From positions 818,063-882,062 of the forward strand of contig NZ_MJAH01000002.1 of assembly GCF_001746295.1 (NCBI RefSeq): DNA of 64,000 nucleotides. The letters run 5' to 3'. The position numbers were made by a program, and so were the translations under genes. The notes below the pieces were generated by a model, which saw only the letters and a list, made by a program, of their open reading frames with translations, was not told the DNA's origin and searched no databases. This stretch comes from Streptomyces sp. LUP47B. Lineage in GTDB: Bacteria; Actinomycetota; Actinomycetes; Streptomycetales; Streptomycetaceae. Positions 54,876 to 64,000 of the stretch are shown here, piece by piece; position 1 is the first letter of the stretch, and every line of letters begins with the position of its first letter.

Positions 54876-56564
54876 ATGGGCGCCGATCCGGACACCCCGC
54901 CGCCTCGGCCGGAGACCTACGACCCGGACGACTCGACGGCCCGGCCGAAGCCTCACGCTGCGAACGACGACCGGACGGTCCCGACGGCCCCGCCAGGCCC
55001 CCGGGACCCGGATGCCGTGGCAGCACGTCCGCCGGCCCGCGACGGGGACGGTCCGGCACCCGGGTCGGAGCGCGGCAATCGGGAACTGGCAGTTCGGCCG
55101 CGGTTGGGCGACGCGGACGGCCTGGCTGTTCGGCCATGGGCCGGTGACACGGACGGCCCGGTAGTTCAGGCGTGGGCCGGCGACGCGGACGGCCTGAGGC
55201 CCCGGTCGGAGACGCGCCGCCCAGACACCTCTGCGGCCCAGTCGCAGGCCCAGGCTCCAGACAGCCCGGCGCCCCGGCCAAAGCCCGGCCACCCGGACGC
55301 CCTCGCAGTCCAGCCCCAGGCTCACGACGCGGATGGCCTGAGGCCCCGGTCGGAGACGCGCCGCCCAGACACCTCTGCGGCCCAGTCGCAGACCCACGCT
55401 CCAGACAGCCCGGCGCCCCGGCCAAGGCCCCCAGACCCGGACGCCCTCGCAATCCAGCCCCCCATCCACGACACGGACGACCCGGCGCCCCGGCCAAAGC
55501 CCCGCCACCCGGACACCCCCGCACCCCAGCCTCCCGCCCATGACACGAGCGACCCGACGCCCCGCTCGGCGACGCGCCGCCCAGACACCCCCGCCCCCCA
55601 GCCCCCCGCCCACAACACAGACCACCCACCACCCCGGCCCACCCCCCACCCCCCGGCACACAACCTCCTGACCCGGCTCAAGGCCTACGAAGGGCGCCCC
55701 GCTGCCGTCGCCGGGGTCGGCAAGGATGCCGTCAACCTCCCCATGATCCGGCACTGGTGCGAAGCCCTGGGGGACGCCAACCCGGTCTACACCGGACCTG
55801 ACGCCGTCGCCCCGCCCACCATGCTCCAGGCCTGGACGATGGGTGGGCTGACCGGGCACACGGGCAGGTCATCGGCGTACGACGAACTCCTCGCCCTTCT
55901 CGACGAGTCGGGCTGCACCTCGGTCGTCGCCACCGACTGCGAGCAGGAGTATCTCGAGCCGCTGCGCCCCGGCGACCGGATCACCTTCGACACCGTCATC
56001 GAGTCGGTCTCGGACCGTAAGACCACCAGGCTCGGTACCGGCCACTTCGTCACGACCCGCACCGACGTGCGCGTGGGCGAGACCCTCGTCGGCACCCACC
56101 GCTTCCGCATCCTGAAGTACGCGCCCGCGCAGCGAAAGAACACCCCTCCCCGGCCCCAGCGCCCCCGCCCCGTCGTCAACCGTGACAACGCCGGCTTCTG
56201 GGAGGGCGTCGAACAGCACCGACTCCTCATCCAGCGCTGCACCTGCTGCGCGACCCTCCGCTTCCCCTGGCTCCCGGGGTGCGCCCACTGCGGCGGCCCC
56301 GACTGGGACACGGTCGAGGCGAGCGGCGAGGGGACCGTCCACTCGTACGTCGTCATGCACCACCCGCCCTTCCCGGCCTTCGACCCGCCCTACGCCGTCG
56401 TGCTCGTCGAACTCGCCGAGGGCGTGCGGATGATCAGCAACGTGGTGGGGACGCCGTACGACAAGGTGCGGATCGGGATGCCGGTGCGGCTCGTCTTCCG
56501 GACCTACGACGGTGACCTCACCCTTCCCGTCTTCCGTGCCGCCGCCGAGGAGGCCGCCGTATGA
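54876..56564 (+). CDS. ChsH2-like hydratase subunit (MaoC-like + DUF35) with repeat extension
   Basis: A 562-residue protein. Residues ~1-262 are a Pro/Asp/Arg-rich, probably disordered extension with tandem repeats. A MaoC-like hot-dog domain follows (~265-410; HWCEALGDANPVYTG, where the usual catalytic His is Asn), then a DUF35 domain (~435-562) with a CTCC...CAHC zinc ribbon. This order matches ChsH2 of mycobacterial steroid side-chain degradation, where DUF35 binds the aldolase Ltp2. The extension is real in the sense that its ATG has AGGAGG eight bases upstream, and no comparable site precedes the domain. It overlaps the next gene by ATGA. Confidence 0.88.
   Translation: MGADPDTPPPRPETYDPDDSTARPKPHAANDDRTVPTAPPGPRDPDAVAARPPARDGDGPAPGSERGNRELAVRPRLGDADGLAVRPWAGDTDGPVVQAWAGDADGLRPRSETRRPDTSAAQSQAQAPDSPAPRPKPGHPDALAVQPQAHDADGLRPRSETRRPDTSAAQSQTHAPDSPAPRPRPPDPDALAIQPPIHDTDDPAPRPKPRHPDTPAPQPPAHDTSDPTPRSATRRPDTPAPQPPAHNTDHPPPRPTPHPPAHNLLTRLKAYEGRPAAVAGVGKDAVNLPMIRHWCEALGDANPVYTGPDAVAPPTMLQAWTMGGLTGHTGRSSAYDELLALLDESGCTSVVATDCEQEYLEPLRPGDRITFDTVIESVSDRKTTRLGTGHFVTTRTDVRVGETLVGTHRFRILKYAPAQRKNTPPRPQRPRPVVNRDNAGFWEGVEQHRLLIQRCTCCATLRFPWLPGCAHCGGPDWDTVEASGEGTVHSYVVMHHPPFPAFDPPYAVVLVELAEGVRMISNVVGTPYDKVRIGMPVRLVFRTYDGDLTLPVFRAAAEEAAV
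55182..55469 (+). repeat. 144-bp tandem repeat inside the hydratase extension
   Basis: Two nearly identical 144-bp units (55182-55325, 55326-55469) encode 48-residue repeats starting DADGLRPRSETRRPDT; the second drifts at its end. Shorter degenerate copies of the RRPDTPAPQPPAHDT type continue to about 55640. Confidence 0.88.
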
Positions 56565-56950
56565 GAACGGGCGACGAGCTGCCACCCCTCGAGATCCCGA
56601 TCACCCGCACGCTGATTGTCGCGGGCGCGATCGCCTCCCGGGACTACCAGGATGTGCACCATGACCCGGAACTGGCCCGGCAGAAGGGCTCCCCGGACAT
56701 CTTCATGAACATCCTCACGACGAACGGCCTGGTGGGGCGCTACATCACCGACCACTTCGGGCCACGGACCGTGCTCAGGAAAGTCGCCATCCGGCTGGGA
56801 GCGCCCAACTATCCGGGCGACACCATGGTGTTGACCGGGACCGTAGAGGCTCTCGAAGGCACTACCGCCACCGTTCGCATCGTGGGGACCAACGGCATCG
56901 GCAACCATGTGACCGGGACGGTCACCTTCTCGATGAGGGACGCCGAATGA
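56561..56950 (+). CDS. ChsH1-like MaoC-domain hydratase subunit
   Basis: A 129-residue single hot-dog protein. The hydratase dyad is present in SRDYQDVHHDP (Asp28 and His33), the residues missing from the larger partner. In mycobacteria ChsH1-ChsH2 hydrate a 17(20)-dehydro steroid propionyl-CoA side chain, with ChsH1 supplying the active site. The gene overlaps both neighbours by ATGA, so the three subunits should be made in equal amounts. The substrate here could be a steroid or another branched acyl-CoA. Confidence 0.87.
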   Translation: MRTGDELPPLEIPITRTLIVAGAIASRDYQDVHHDPELARQKGSPDIFMNILTTNGLVGRYITDHFGPRTVLRKVAIRLGAPNYPGDTMVLTGTVEALEGTTATVRIVGTNGIGNHVTGTVTFSMRDAE

Positions 56951-58113
56951 GCGCACGCGCGCGTGACGCGCTCGGAGGCCGGGCCGCGATCGTCGGCATC
57001 GGGGCCACCGAGTTCTCCAAGGACTCCGGCCGCAGCGAACTGCGCCTGGCCGCCGAGGCGGTCCGCGCGGCGCTGGACGACGCGGGGCTCACGGCGGCCG
57101 ACGTGGACGGCATGGTCACGTTCACGATGGACACCAGCCCGGAGATCACCGTGGCGCAGGCCTGCGGGATCGGCGAGCTGTCCTTCTTCTCCCGCGTCCA
57201 CTACGGCGGCGGCGCGGCCTGTGCGACCGTCCAGCAGGCGGCGCTCGCGATCGCCGCGGGGGTGGCCGAGGTCGTGGTCTGCTACCGCGCCTTCAACGAG
57301 CGCTCCGGCCGCCGCTTCGGCTCCGGCGTCCAGCACCGCGAACCTTCCGCCGAGGGGGTCGCCCTCGGGTGGTCCCTCCCCTTCGGCCTGCTCACCCCTG
57401 CCTCCTGGGTGGCGATGGCAGCCCAGCGCTATCTGCACACCTACGGGCTCGGTTCGGAGGCCTTCGGTCATGTCGCGGTGACCGACCGCGCGTACGCGGC
57501 CACCAACCCGGCCGCCTGGTTCCACGGCCGCCCCATCACCCTCGCCGACCACGCGGCCTCCCGCTGGATCGTCGAGCCGCTCAGACTCCTGGACTGCTGC
57601 CAGGAGACCGACGGCGGCCAGGCGATCGTCGTCACATCCCTGGCACGCGCGCGTGCCCTCCCCCACCGGCCGGCCGTCATCGCGGCCGCCGCCCAGGGCG
57701 CGGGCCGCGCCCAGGAACAGATGACCAGCTTCTACCGCGACGATCTCACCGGCCTCCCCGAGATGAACGTCGTCGCCCGCCAGCTGTGGCGCACCTCCGG
57801 CCTGACCCCCCAGGACATCGACGTGGCGATCCTGTACGACCATTTCACCCCGTTCGTCCTGATGCAGTTGGAGGAGTTCGGCTTCTGCGCCCCGGGGGAG
57901 GCCGCGGACTTCGTACGCCGGGCCGAGCTCCCCCTCAACACCCACGGCGGCCAACTGGGCGAGGCCTACCTCCACGGCATGAACGGCATCGCGGAAGCCG
58001 TACGCCAACTGCGGGGGACGGCCGTGAACCAGGTGCGTGAGGCGGAGCGCGTGCTGGTGACGGCCGGGACAGGGGTACCCACATCCGGGCTGGTGCTCGC
58101 CGGGGACGCGTAG
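56947..58113 (+). CDS. thiolase-like lipid-transfer protein/aldolase (Ltp2-like)
   Basis: A 388-residue thiolase-fold protein of the SCP-x/Ltp group: AAIVGIGATEFSKDSGRSEL, VHYGGGAACATVQQAALAI, LTPASWVAMAAQRYLHTYG, DVAILYDHFTPFVLMQLEEFG and NTHGGQLGEAYLHGMNG. The thiolase nucleophile Cys is not evident, as in Ltp2, which is a retro-aldolase rather than a thiolase. Together with the two upstream subunits it would release a keto product and a short acyl-CoA. It starts with ATG overlapping the previous stop by ATGA. Confidence 0.9.
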   Translation: MSARARDALGGRAAIVGIGATEFSKDSGRSELRLAAEAVRAALDDAGLTAADVDGMVTFTMDTSPEITVAQACGIGELSFFSRVHYGGGAACATVQQAALAIAAGVAEVVVCYRAFNERSGRRFGSGVQHREPSAEGVALGWSLPFGLLTPASWVAMAAQRYLHTYGLGSEAFGHVAVTDRAYAATNPAAWFHGRPITLADHAASRWIVEPLRLLDCCQETDGGQAIVVTSLARARALPHRPAVIAAAAQGAGRAQEQMTSFYRDDLTGLPEMNVVARQLWRTSGLTPQDIDVAILYDHFTPFVLMQLEEFGFCAPGEAADFVRRAELPLNTHGGQLGEAYLHGMNGIAEAVRQLRGTAVNQVREAERVLVTAGTGVPTSGLVLAGDA

Positions 58114-58259
58114 CCCCCAGGGGTGATCCCGCAGTAGATGCGCCTCCCTCGTCCACCTTCAGGAGGTGCAGCAGGCACCACCTCTACAACCTGAGGGGGA
58201 GTCCTCTTCGGGACTTGTGGCCGATGAGCGGGGGCCGGTCGCGAATCTAGCGTGGAGTC

Positions 58260-58817
58260 ATGACCACACCCGTCTGCACCAGCGCTTCGAAGGCCGCCGT
58301 ACCGGCGACGCAGACCCTCGCGTACCCCTCGTTCGCCTCGTACGTGAAGGCACGCCAGCCGGTGCTGCTGCGTACCGCCCGGTCGCTGACCGCGAACCCG
58401 AGCGACGCGGAGGACCTGCTGCAGACCGCCCTGACCAAGACCTACGTCGCATGGGAGCGCATCGAGGACCACCGAGCCCTCGACGGCTATGTCCGCCGCG
58501 CCCTGCTGAACACCCGCACCTCGCAGTGGCGCAAGCGCAAGGTCGACGAGTTCGCGACCGACGAGATCCCCGAGCCCGACCCCGTGCCCGGCGACGACGA
58601 CCCCGCCGAGCAGCAGGCACTGCACGACGCGATGTGGCGGGCGATCATGAAGCTGCCGGCGCGGCAGCGGGCGATGGTCGTCCTCAGGTACTACGAGGAC
58701 CTCAGTGAGGTGCAGACGGCCGAGGTCCTCGGGGTCTCCGTCGGGACCGTGAAGTCGGCGGTGTCCAGGGCGCTGGGCAAGCTCCGCGAGGACCCCGAGC
58801 TGGTGCTCGCCCGGTAG
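58260..58817 (+). CDS. SigE-family ECF sigma factor
   Basis: A 185-residue sigma-70-family factor of the actinobacterial SigE group. Region 2 (LLRTARSLTANPSDAEDLLQTAL, shown in part, with DGYVRRALLNTRTSQWRKRK) and region 4 (LPARQRAMVVLRYYEDLSEVQTAEVLGVSVGTVKSAV, in part) are complete. ATG 58260 has GGAG only two bases upstream, so initiation may be weak or the start slightly wrong. No anti-sigma gene is adjacent. It lies between the hydratase-aldolase operon and the acyl-CoA synthetase, but nothing shows that it controls them. Confidence 0.9.
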   Translation: MTTPVCTSASKAAVPATQTLAYPSFASYVKARQPVLLRTARSLTANPSDAEDLLQTALTKTYVAWERIEDHRALDGYVRRALLNTRTSQWRKRKVDEFATDEIPEPDPVPGDDDPAEQQALHDAMWRAIMKLPARQRAMVVLRYYEDLSEVQTAEVLGVSVGTVKSAVSRALGKLREDPELVLAR

Positions 58818-58893
58818 GGAACGGTAGGGAACCGTTCGTGACGGTCGGCCGTTGTGAGGGCATCGTGACGTGATCGATCGCCCGGCTCTAGTG

Positions 58894-58911
58894 ACATACC
58901 GCGCGGTATGT
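58894..58911. promoter_or_regulatory. 18-bp perfect palindrome upstream of the acyl-CoA synthetase
   Basis: ACATACCGCGCGGTATGT, 60 bases before the gene's start. It has the size and symmetry of a TetR-family operator. The regulator is not identifiable here; the divergent TetR of this window uses a different sequence. Confidence 0.75.
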
Positions 58912-58970
58912 GCGCAGAATCGGCGCAGCCCTTACTACCGCGTAGGCAATGTCGCCCCCGGGAGGACGCC

Positions 58971-60629
<1,659 letters not shown>

Positions 60630-60640
60630 CAGCGCGAGGG

Positions 60641-60690
60641 GTACGGGGAGCAGGGCCCCGCAGCCGGACCAGGGGCCCTGCTCCCCGTAC
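60641..60690. terminator. 19-bp perfect hairpin between fadD and convergent MFS gene
   Basis: GTACGGGGAGCAGGGCCCC pairs perfectly with GGGGCCCTGCTCCCCGTAC over a 12-base loop. It should stop both converging transcripts. Confidence 0.92.
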
Positions 60691-60727
60691 AACAGCCGTC
60701 ACCCCGACAACCGTTGCTCAACAGCCG

Positions 60728-61921
60728 TCACCGTCGTACCGAAGTGGCGAGCCACCCCAACACCAGCCACACTCCCGCCACGGCGCACACCCCGCCCCAG
60801 CCCCACCAGCCGAAGGCCGACCCGGCGAGCGCGGACGCCGTCGCGCCGCCGGCGAAACCCGCCACGACATACGCCGTGTTGGCGGTGGCCGGGGTCGAGG
60901 TCGTCGTCAGGGCGACGGTCTGGTTGGCGACGTGGGAGGCGACCAGGGCCGCGTGGACGGCGATCGCCGCGATGAACAGGGCCCACATGACGTGTCCGCC
61001 GAGCCAGAACAGCGGCACGGACACGGCGGCGAGCAGATACGCCGACCGTACGACCTTGGCGGCGCCGAAGCGGTCCACGAATCCTCCTGCCAGGGGCGCC
61101 ACGACACTGGCCGCCAGCCCGAACAGGCCGAAGAGCCCGGCGGTCGCGGTCGACAGGCCGTAGGACGAACCGGTCAGCAGGAGGGCCAGCGAGGTCCACA
61201 GCGCGCTCCAGGCGCCGTACATCCCCGCCTGCCGCACGCACGCGCGCCACAGGTCGGGCGAGCGGCGGACGACGGACGGCAGGGCGGTGAGGCCCGAGAA
61301 GAGCGGGCCGGAGCGGTGGACTCGTTCGGCCGGCAGGGCGTAGGCGGTCGCTAGGCCCAGGACGGCCGTCAGGGCGGCCGCGCCCACGAAGACCACCCGC
61401 CAGCCGTATGCCTGGCCGATCAGGCCGCCGAGCACACGGGCCGCGACGATCCCGGTGAACAGGCCCGCGATGACGGCCGCGACGTGGCGGGCCCGGCGGT
61501 CGGCGGGGGCGCGCTGGGCGACCAGCGGGACCAGCAGCTGGGGTACGACGGTCGCCGCGGAGGCGACGAGGACGGCTGCCGCGAGGGCGGTGGTGCCGGT
61601 GGCGAGCGCGCCGGCGGTCAGGGCCGCGGTGGTGACGAGCGAGAGGACGGCGACCAGGCGCCGTCGGTTCACGCTGTCGCCGAGCGGGGCGAAGACGAGC
61701 AGCCCGAAGGCGTAGCCGAACTGCGCGACCGAGGCGATCCAGGCCACCGCGGAGGGTGTCGAGCCGTAGTCGCGGGCGATGAGCGGGAGCAGCGGGGCCG
61801 CGAGGTAGATGTTGGCCGCCGTGACGGCGGTACAGACGGCGATGAGGACGAGGAGGAGCGACCCCGCGCGCCGGGCGGGGGCCTGCGTGGACCGTCCTTG
61901 CGTGACGGTTGCTGTCGGCAT
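60728..61921 (-). CDS. MFS efflux transporter
   Basis: A 397-residue twelve-helix transporter resembling the YnfM/arabinose-efflux group: AANIYLAAPLLPLIARDYG, FAPLGDSVNRRRLV (loop 2-3 motif) and GLIGQAYGWRVVF. ATG 61921 is used; AAGGAG is ten bases upstream, and the longer frame runs into the operator. It is divergent from tetR, with two matching operators in the gap, so the TetR protein almost certainly represses it until its ligand arrives. Confidence 0.92.
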   Translation of the reverse strand: MPTATVTQGRSTQAPARRAGSLLLVLIAVCTAVTAANIYLAAPLLPLIARDYGSTPSAVAWIASVAQFGYAFGLLVFAPLGDSVNRRRLVAVLSLVTTAALTAGALATGTTALAAAVLVASAATVVPQLLVPLVAQRAPADRRARHVAAVIAGLFTGIVAARVLGGLIGQAYGWRVVFVGAAALTAVLGLATAYALPAERVHRSGPLFSGLTALPSVVRRSPDLWRACVRQAGMYGAWSALWTSLALLLTGSSYGLSTATAGLFGLFGLAASVVAPLAGGFVDRFGAAKVVRSAYLLAAVSVPLFWLGGHVMWALFIAAIAVHAALVASHVANQTVALTTTSTPATANTAYVVAGFAGGATASALAGSAFGWWGWGGVCAVAGVWLVLGWLATSVRR

Positions 61922-61952
61922 GACCGGAGGACTCCTTCGAGCCAGGTCTAAC

Positions 61953-61968
61953 AACTAACTGGTTGGTT
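61953..61968. promoter_or_regulatory. TetR operator 1
   Basis: AACTAACTGGTTGGTT, one base short of the symmetric AACCAA-N4-TTGGTT. It lies 32 bases before the MFS start. Confidence 0.75.
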
Positions 61969-62009
61969 GGAACTGTCCAACAGTCTGGGTAGCTCGTCGA
62001 TTCCCTGTC

Positions 62010-62025
62010 AACCAAATAGTTGGTT
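62010..62025. promoter_or_regulatory. TetR operator 2 overlapping the tetR promoter
   Basis: AACCAAATAGTTGGTT has perfect arms. Its right arm TTGGTT is a possible -35, 17 bases before TACCCT (62043-62048), which in turn ends 6 bases before the tetR ATG. Confidence 0.8.
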
Positions 62026-62054
62026 ACTTGGCCCGCCCCCTCTACCCTGGCCCC

Positions 62055-62639
62055 ATGGCAGCAGCAAGGGACCCCGATGCCACCCGGGCCCGGATCTTCG
62101 AGGCGGCGGTCGCCGAGTTCGCCCGCTACGGCATCGCGGGCGCCCGCATCGACCGCATCGCGACCGAGGCCAAGGCCAACAAGCAGCTGATCTACGCCTA
62201 CTTCGGCAACAAGGCGGAGCTGTTCACGAAGGTCCTGGGCAAGGTCATGCTCGATCTCGCGGTCGCCGTCCCCGTCGACCCGGACGACATCGAGGGCTGG
62301 ATCGACCGCCTCATGGACTACCACGAGGCCCATCCAGAGGTGCTGCGCCTGCTCTTCTGGGAGGGCCTGGAGTACGGCTCCAGCGCCGAGCTGCCCGACG
62401 AGGCCGAACGCCAGGAGCACTACCGCCGCAAGGTCGCGACCCTCGCGGACGGCCAGGCCCGCGGTGTGGTCACCGACGCCATCCCACCCCGTGACCTGCT
62501 GTTCCTCCTGATCGCCGTGGCGAACTGGGCCGCGGTGGTCCCGCAGATGAAACGGATCCTGGTGGGCGGGGAGCCCGCGGACCGGGAACGGCTACGGGCG
62601 TCGGTGCGGGAGGCGGCGCGGAGACTGGTCGCGCGGTAG
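62055..62639 (+). CDS. TetR-family repressor
   Basis: A 194-residue regulator with a TetR helix-turn-helix (FEAAVAEFARYGIAGARID, RIATEAKANKQLIYAYFGNK) and a C-terminal ligand domain. ATG 62055 has no ribosome site, but a -10-like TACCCT ends six bases before it, which fits a leaderless mRNA. Two operators in the divergent spacer suggest repression of itself and of the MFS gene. A hairpin follows its stop codon. Confidence 0.92.
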   Translation: MAAARDPDATRARIFEAAVAEFARYGIAGARIDRIATEAKANKQLIYAYFGNKAELFTKVLGKVMLDLAVAVPVDPDDIEGWIDRLMDYHEAHPEVLRLLFWEGLEYGSSAELPDEAERQEHYRRKVATLADGQARGVVTDAIPPRDLLFLLIAVANWAAVVPQMKRILVGGEPADRERLRASVREAARRLVAR

Positions 62640-62686
62640 GCAGTCGTGCGGTGGGTGTGCACGCACGCGGCACCGCAACGACTGCC
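62639..62686 (+). terminator. tetR terminator
   Basis: GGCAGTCGTGCGGTG pairs with CACCGCAACGACTGCC with a one-base bulge, starting at the last base of the stop codon. The rest of the 350-bp gap up to 62990 holds no supported gene or recognised signal. Confidence 0.75.
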
Positions 62687-62990
62687 CGGCCATGTCCTCA
62701 GGCGGTACGCGGGTCCGGGGGCCGCCGTGCCGCGAGGGCGGCCGGTTGGGGGCATACGCGGGACGGGACGGGGGCGGGACGGGATCCACGCGGGGTCGGT
62801 CGCGGAGGAACTCCCGACGACGGCCGAGATCGCGAAGCCACGCGCCCGGCCGGTGGAAGCGGCCGCGGTGGAGGACTCCATCGGCGGGGCCGTCGGCCAG
62901 GCGCCCGTCCGTTGGTGACCGGAGCGCGACGGAGCCCGGCTTGCACCCGCGGTGACCGGGCGGCGGCTGGCCGCGGTAGGACAACCGCTC

Positions 62991-64000
62991 CTAGTTGGTG
63001 CCGATCCGCGCCAGCAGGTCCACGATCCGTGACTGCACCTCGGCGCTGGTCGACCGCTCGGCGAGGAACAGGACCGTCTCACCGGAGGCCAGCCGAGGCA
63101 GATCGGCCTGGTCCACGGCCGCGGTGTACACGACCAACGGGGTGCGATTCAGCTGCCCGTTCGCCCGCAGCCAGTCCACGATCCCGGCCCGCCGCCGGTG
63201 CACCTGCATGAGGTCCATCACCACGAGGTTCGGCCTGAGCTGCCCCGCGAGCGTCACGGCATCCGTGTCACTCGCGGCCCGCGCCACCTGCATCCCCCGC
63301 CGCTCCAGCGTGGCGGTCAGCGCCAGCGCGATCTCCGCGTGCTCCTCGATCAGCAGCACGCGCGGCGGGTGCTGCTCGCTGTCCCGCGGCGCCAGGGCCT
63401 TCAGCAGTACGGCGGGATCGGCGCCGTACGCCGCCTCCCGCGAGGCCTGCCCCAGGCCGGCGGTCACCATGATCGGCACCTCGGACGCCACCGCCGCCTG
63501 CCGCAGCGACTGGAGAGCGGTCCGCGTGATCGGCCCGGTCAGCGGGTCCACGAACAGGGCGGCGGGGAAGGCCGCGATCTGCGCGTCGACCTCCTCGCGC
63601 GACTGCACGATGACCGGCCGGTACCCACGGTCGCTGAGCGCCTGCTGGGTCGTCACGTCCGGCGCGGGCCACACCAGCAGCCGCCGCGGGTTGTCCAGCG
63701 GCTCCGGGGGCAGTTCGTCGTCCATCGGCTGCGGCCGGGGGGTGTGCGGGATCTCGACGGCCCCGCCGGGACCGTCCAGCGGCTCGGGCCCCTCGGCGGC
63801 GTTCTCGTCGGGCGCCCCTATGGCGTACGACCGTCCGGCCGCCTCGGTGGCGTGCGCGAGCCGGGACTGCCCGGCCAGCGACGGCTGCGGTGTCTGCGCC
63901 GGTGCCGCCACGGCCTGCTCGGCCGCCGGATGAGGACGTGCCCCCGGCTCCGGGGCCGCGGCCGCAGCGGGGTCGGGCCGGGTGCCGAGCTTGCGCCGCC
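62991..64000 (-). CDS. response-regulator-like protein, C-terminal part
   Basis: The frame is open from the stop at 62991 to the window edge (336 codons), so the start lies beyond. The visible end has an Ala/Pro/Gln-rich linker, a domain LLVWPAPDVTTQQALSDRGY that resembles a degenerate receiver, and a second receiver-like domain (VLLIEEHAEIALALTATLERRG; VVMDLMQVHRR with a possible phospho-Asp; LAERS where Lys is expected). It is probably the tail of a hybrid sensor kinase; RRKLGTRPDP at the edge is typical linker sequence. A GTG at 63911 could start a separate shorter protein. Confidence 0.65.
   Translation of the reverse strand, partial: RRKLGTRPDPAAAAAPEPGARPHPAAEQAVAAPAQTPQPSLAGQSRLAHATEAAGRSYAIGAPDENAAEGPEPLDGPGGAVEIPHTPRPQPMDDELPPEPLDNPRRLLVWPAPDVTTQQALSDRGYRPVIVQSREEVDAQIAAFPAALFVDPLTGPITRTALQSLRQAAVASEVPIMVTAGLGQASREAAYGADPAVLLKALAPRDSEQHPPRVLLIEEHAEIALALTATLERRGMQVARAASDTDAVTLAGQLRPNLVVMDLMQVHRRRAGIVDWLRANGQLNRTPLVVYTAAVDQADLPRLASGETVLFLAERSTSAEVQSRIVDLLARIGTN

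Noticed and set aside
54843..55859. Long antisense frames over the hydratase repeat region
   Set aside because: They result from the repeat composition; the sense frame has the strong ribosome site and continues into conserved domains.
62592..62984. 130-codon minus-strand frame after tetR
   Set aside because: It overlaps the tetR 3' end and the terminator hairpin, is Pro/Arg-rich, and lacks a ribosome site.

Overview
This is GC-rich actinobacterial DNA, almost certainly a Streptomyces chromosome close to the replication origin. Three things support this. The gene order (thiC, phosphatase, LacI regulator, hisC, cydAB-cydDC, ABC pairs, serS, pheA, the dtpA copper operon) matches the S. coelicolor/S. 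lividans core region just beyond oriC. Six ParB-type parS palindromes occur and thin out from left to right. Two clusters of DnaA boxes are present. Many genes start with GTG, have strong Shine-Dalgarno sites, and overlap their neighbour by the four bases GTGA or ATGA.

Layout. 1-831 holds the 5' part of a YibE/F-family membrane protein. 914-2863 is thiC behind a TPP riboswitch. 2979-6413 (minus) has a membrane protein, a calcineurin-type phosphatase and a LacI regulator. 6838-14227 is hisC followed by the cytochrome bd operon cydA-cydB-cydDC, with a clear Rex operator and three parS sites. 14283-17260 (minus) has a HAD phosphatase, an F420-type oxidoreductase, an unknown protein and KptA. 17383-21780 (minus) is a tightly coupled cassette of unknown purpose: M24 peptidase homologue, alpha/beta hydrolase-SDR fusion, PF10118-type metal-dependent hydrolase and MerR regulator. 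22023-25530 encodes two ABC ATPase-permease pairs. 26104 is tRNA-Ser(GCU); 26449-29989 (minus) holds a second HAD phosphatase, serS and pheA, with a DnaA-box cluster between serS and pheA.

30134-36245 (minus) is the extracytoplasmic copper operon: a membrane protein, YcnI, Sco, PCuAC, CopC-CopD and the Tat-exported DyP peroxidase DtpA. 36476-38771 has an RsbW-like kinase, a Tat-exported intradiol dioxygenase and a CitG-like protein. 39131-44869 (minus) has an MFS transporter, a MocR regulator, aminopeptidase P and a GAF-PP2C phosphatase. 45322-51307 has a prim-pol-like protein, a secreted protein, a SEC-C protein, a second RsbW-like kinase, a glycerophosphodiester phosphodiesterase and an HtrA protease.

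51373-52565 is tRNA-Ser(UGA) plus the scar of an integrated element: a 49-bp att duplication, a 3' integrase fragment and a small chaplin-like gene. A full prim-pol protein follows. 54876-58113 is a hydratase-aldolase module resembling ChsH2-ChsH1-Ltp2 of actinobacterial steroid side-chain catabolism, in which the ChsH2-like protein carries an unusual 260-residue tandem-repeat extension. It is followed by a SigE-family sigma factor and an acyl-CoA synthetase with an 18-bp palindrome in its leader. A divergent MFS/TetR pair with two matching operators and a truncated response-regulator-like gene close the window.

The most unusual signals are the replication and segregation sites scattered through metabolic genes, including inside reading frames and inside a riboswitch; the repeat-extended hydratase; the four-gene MerR cassette; and the chaplin-like gene trapped between att sites.
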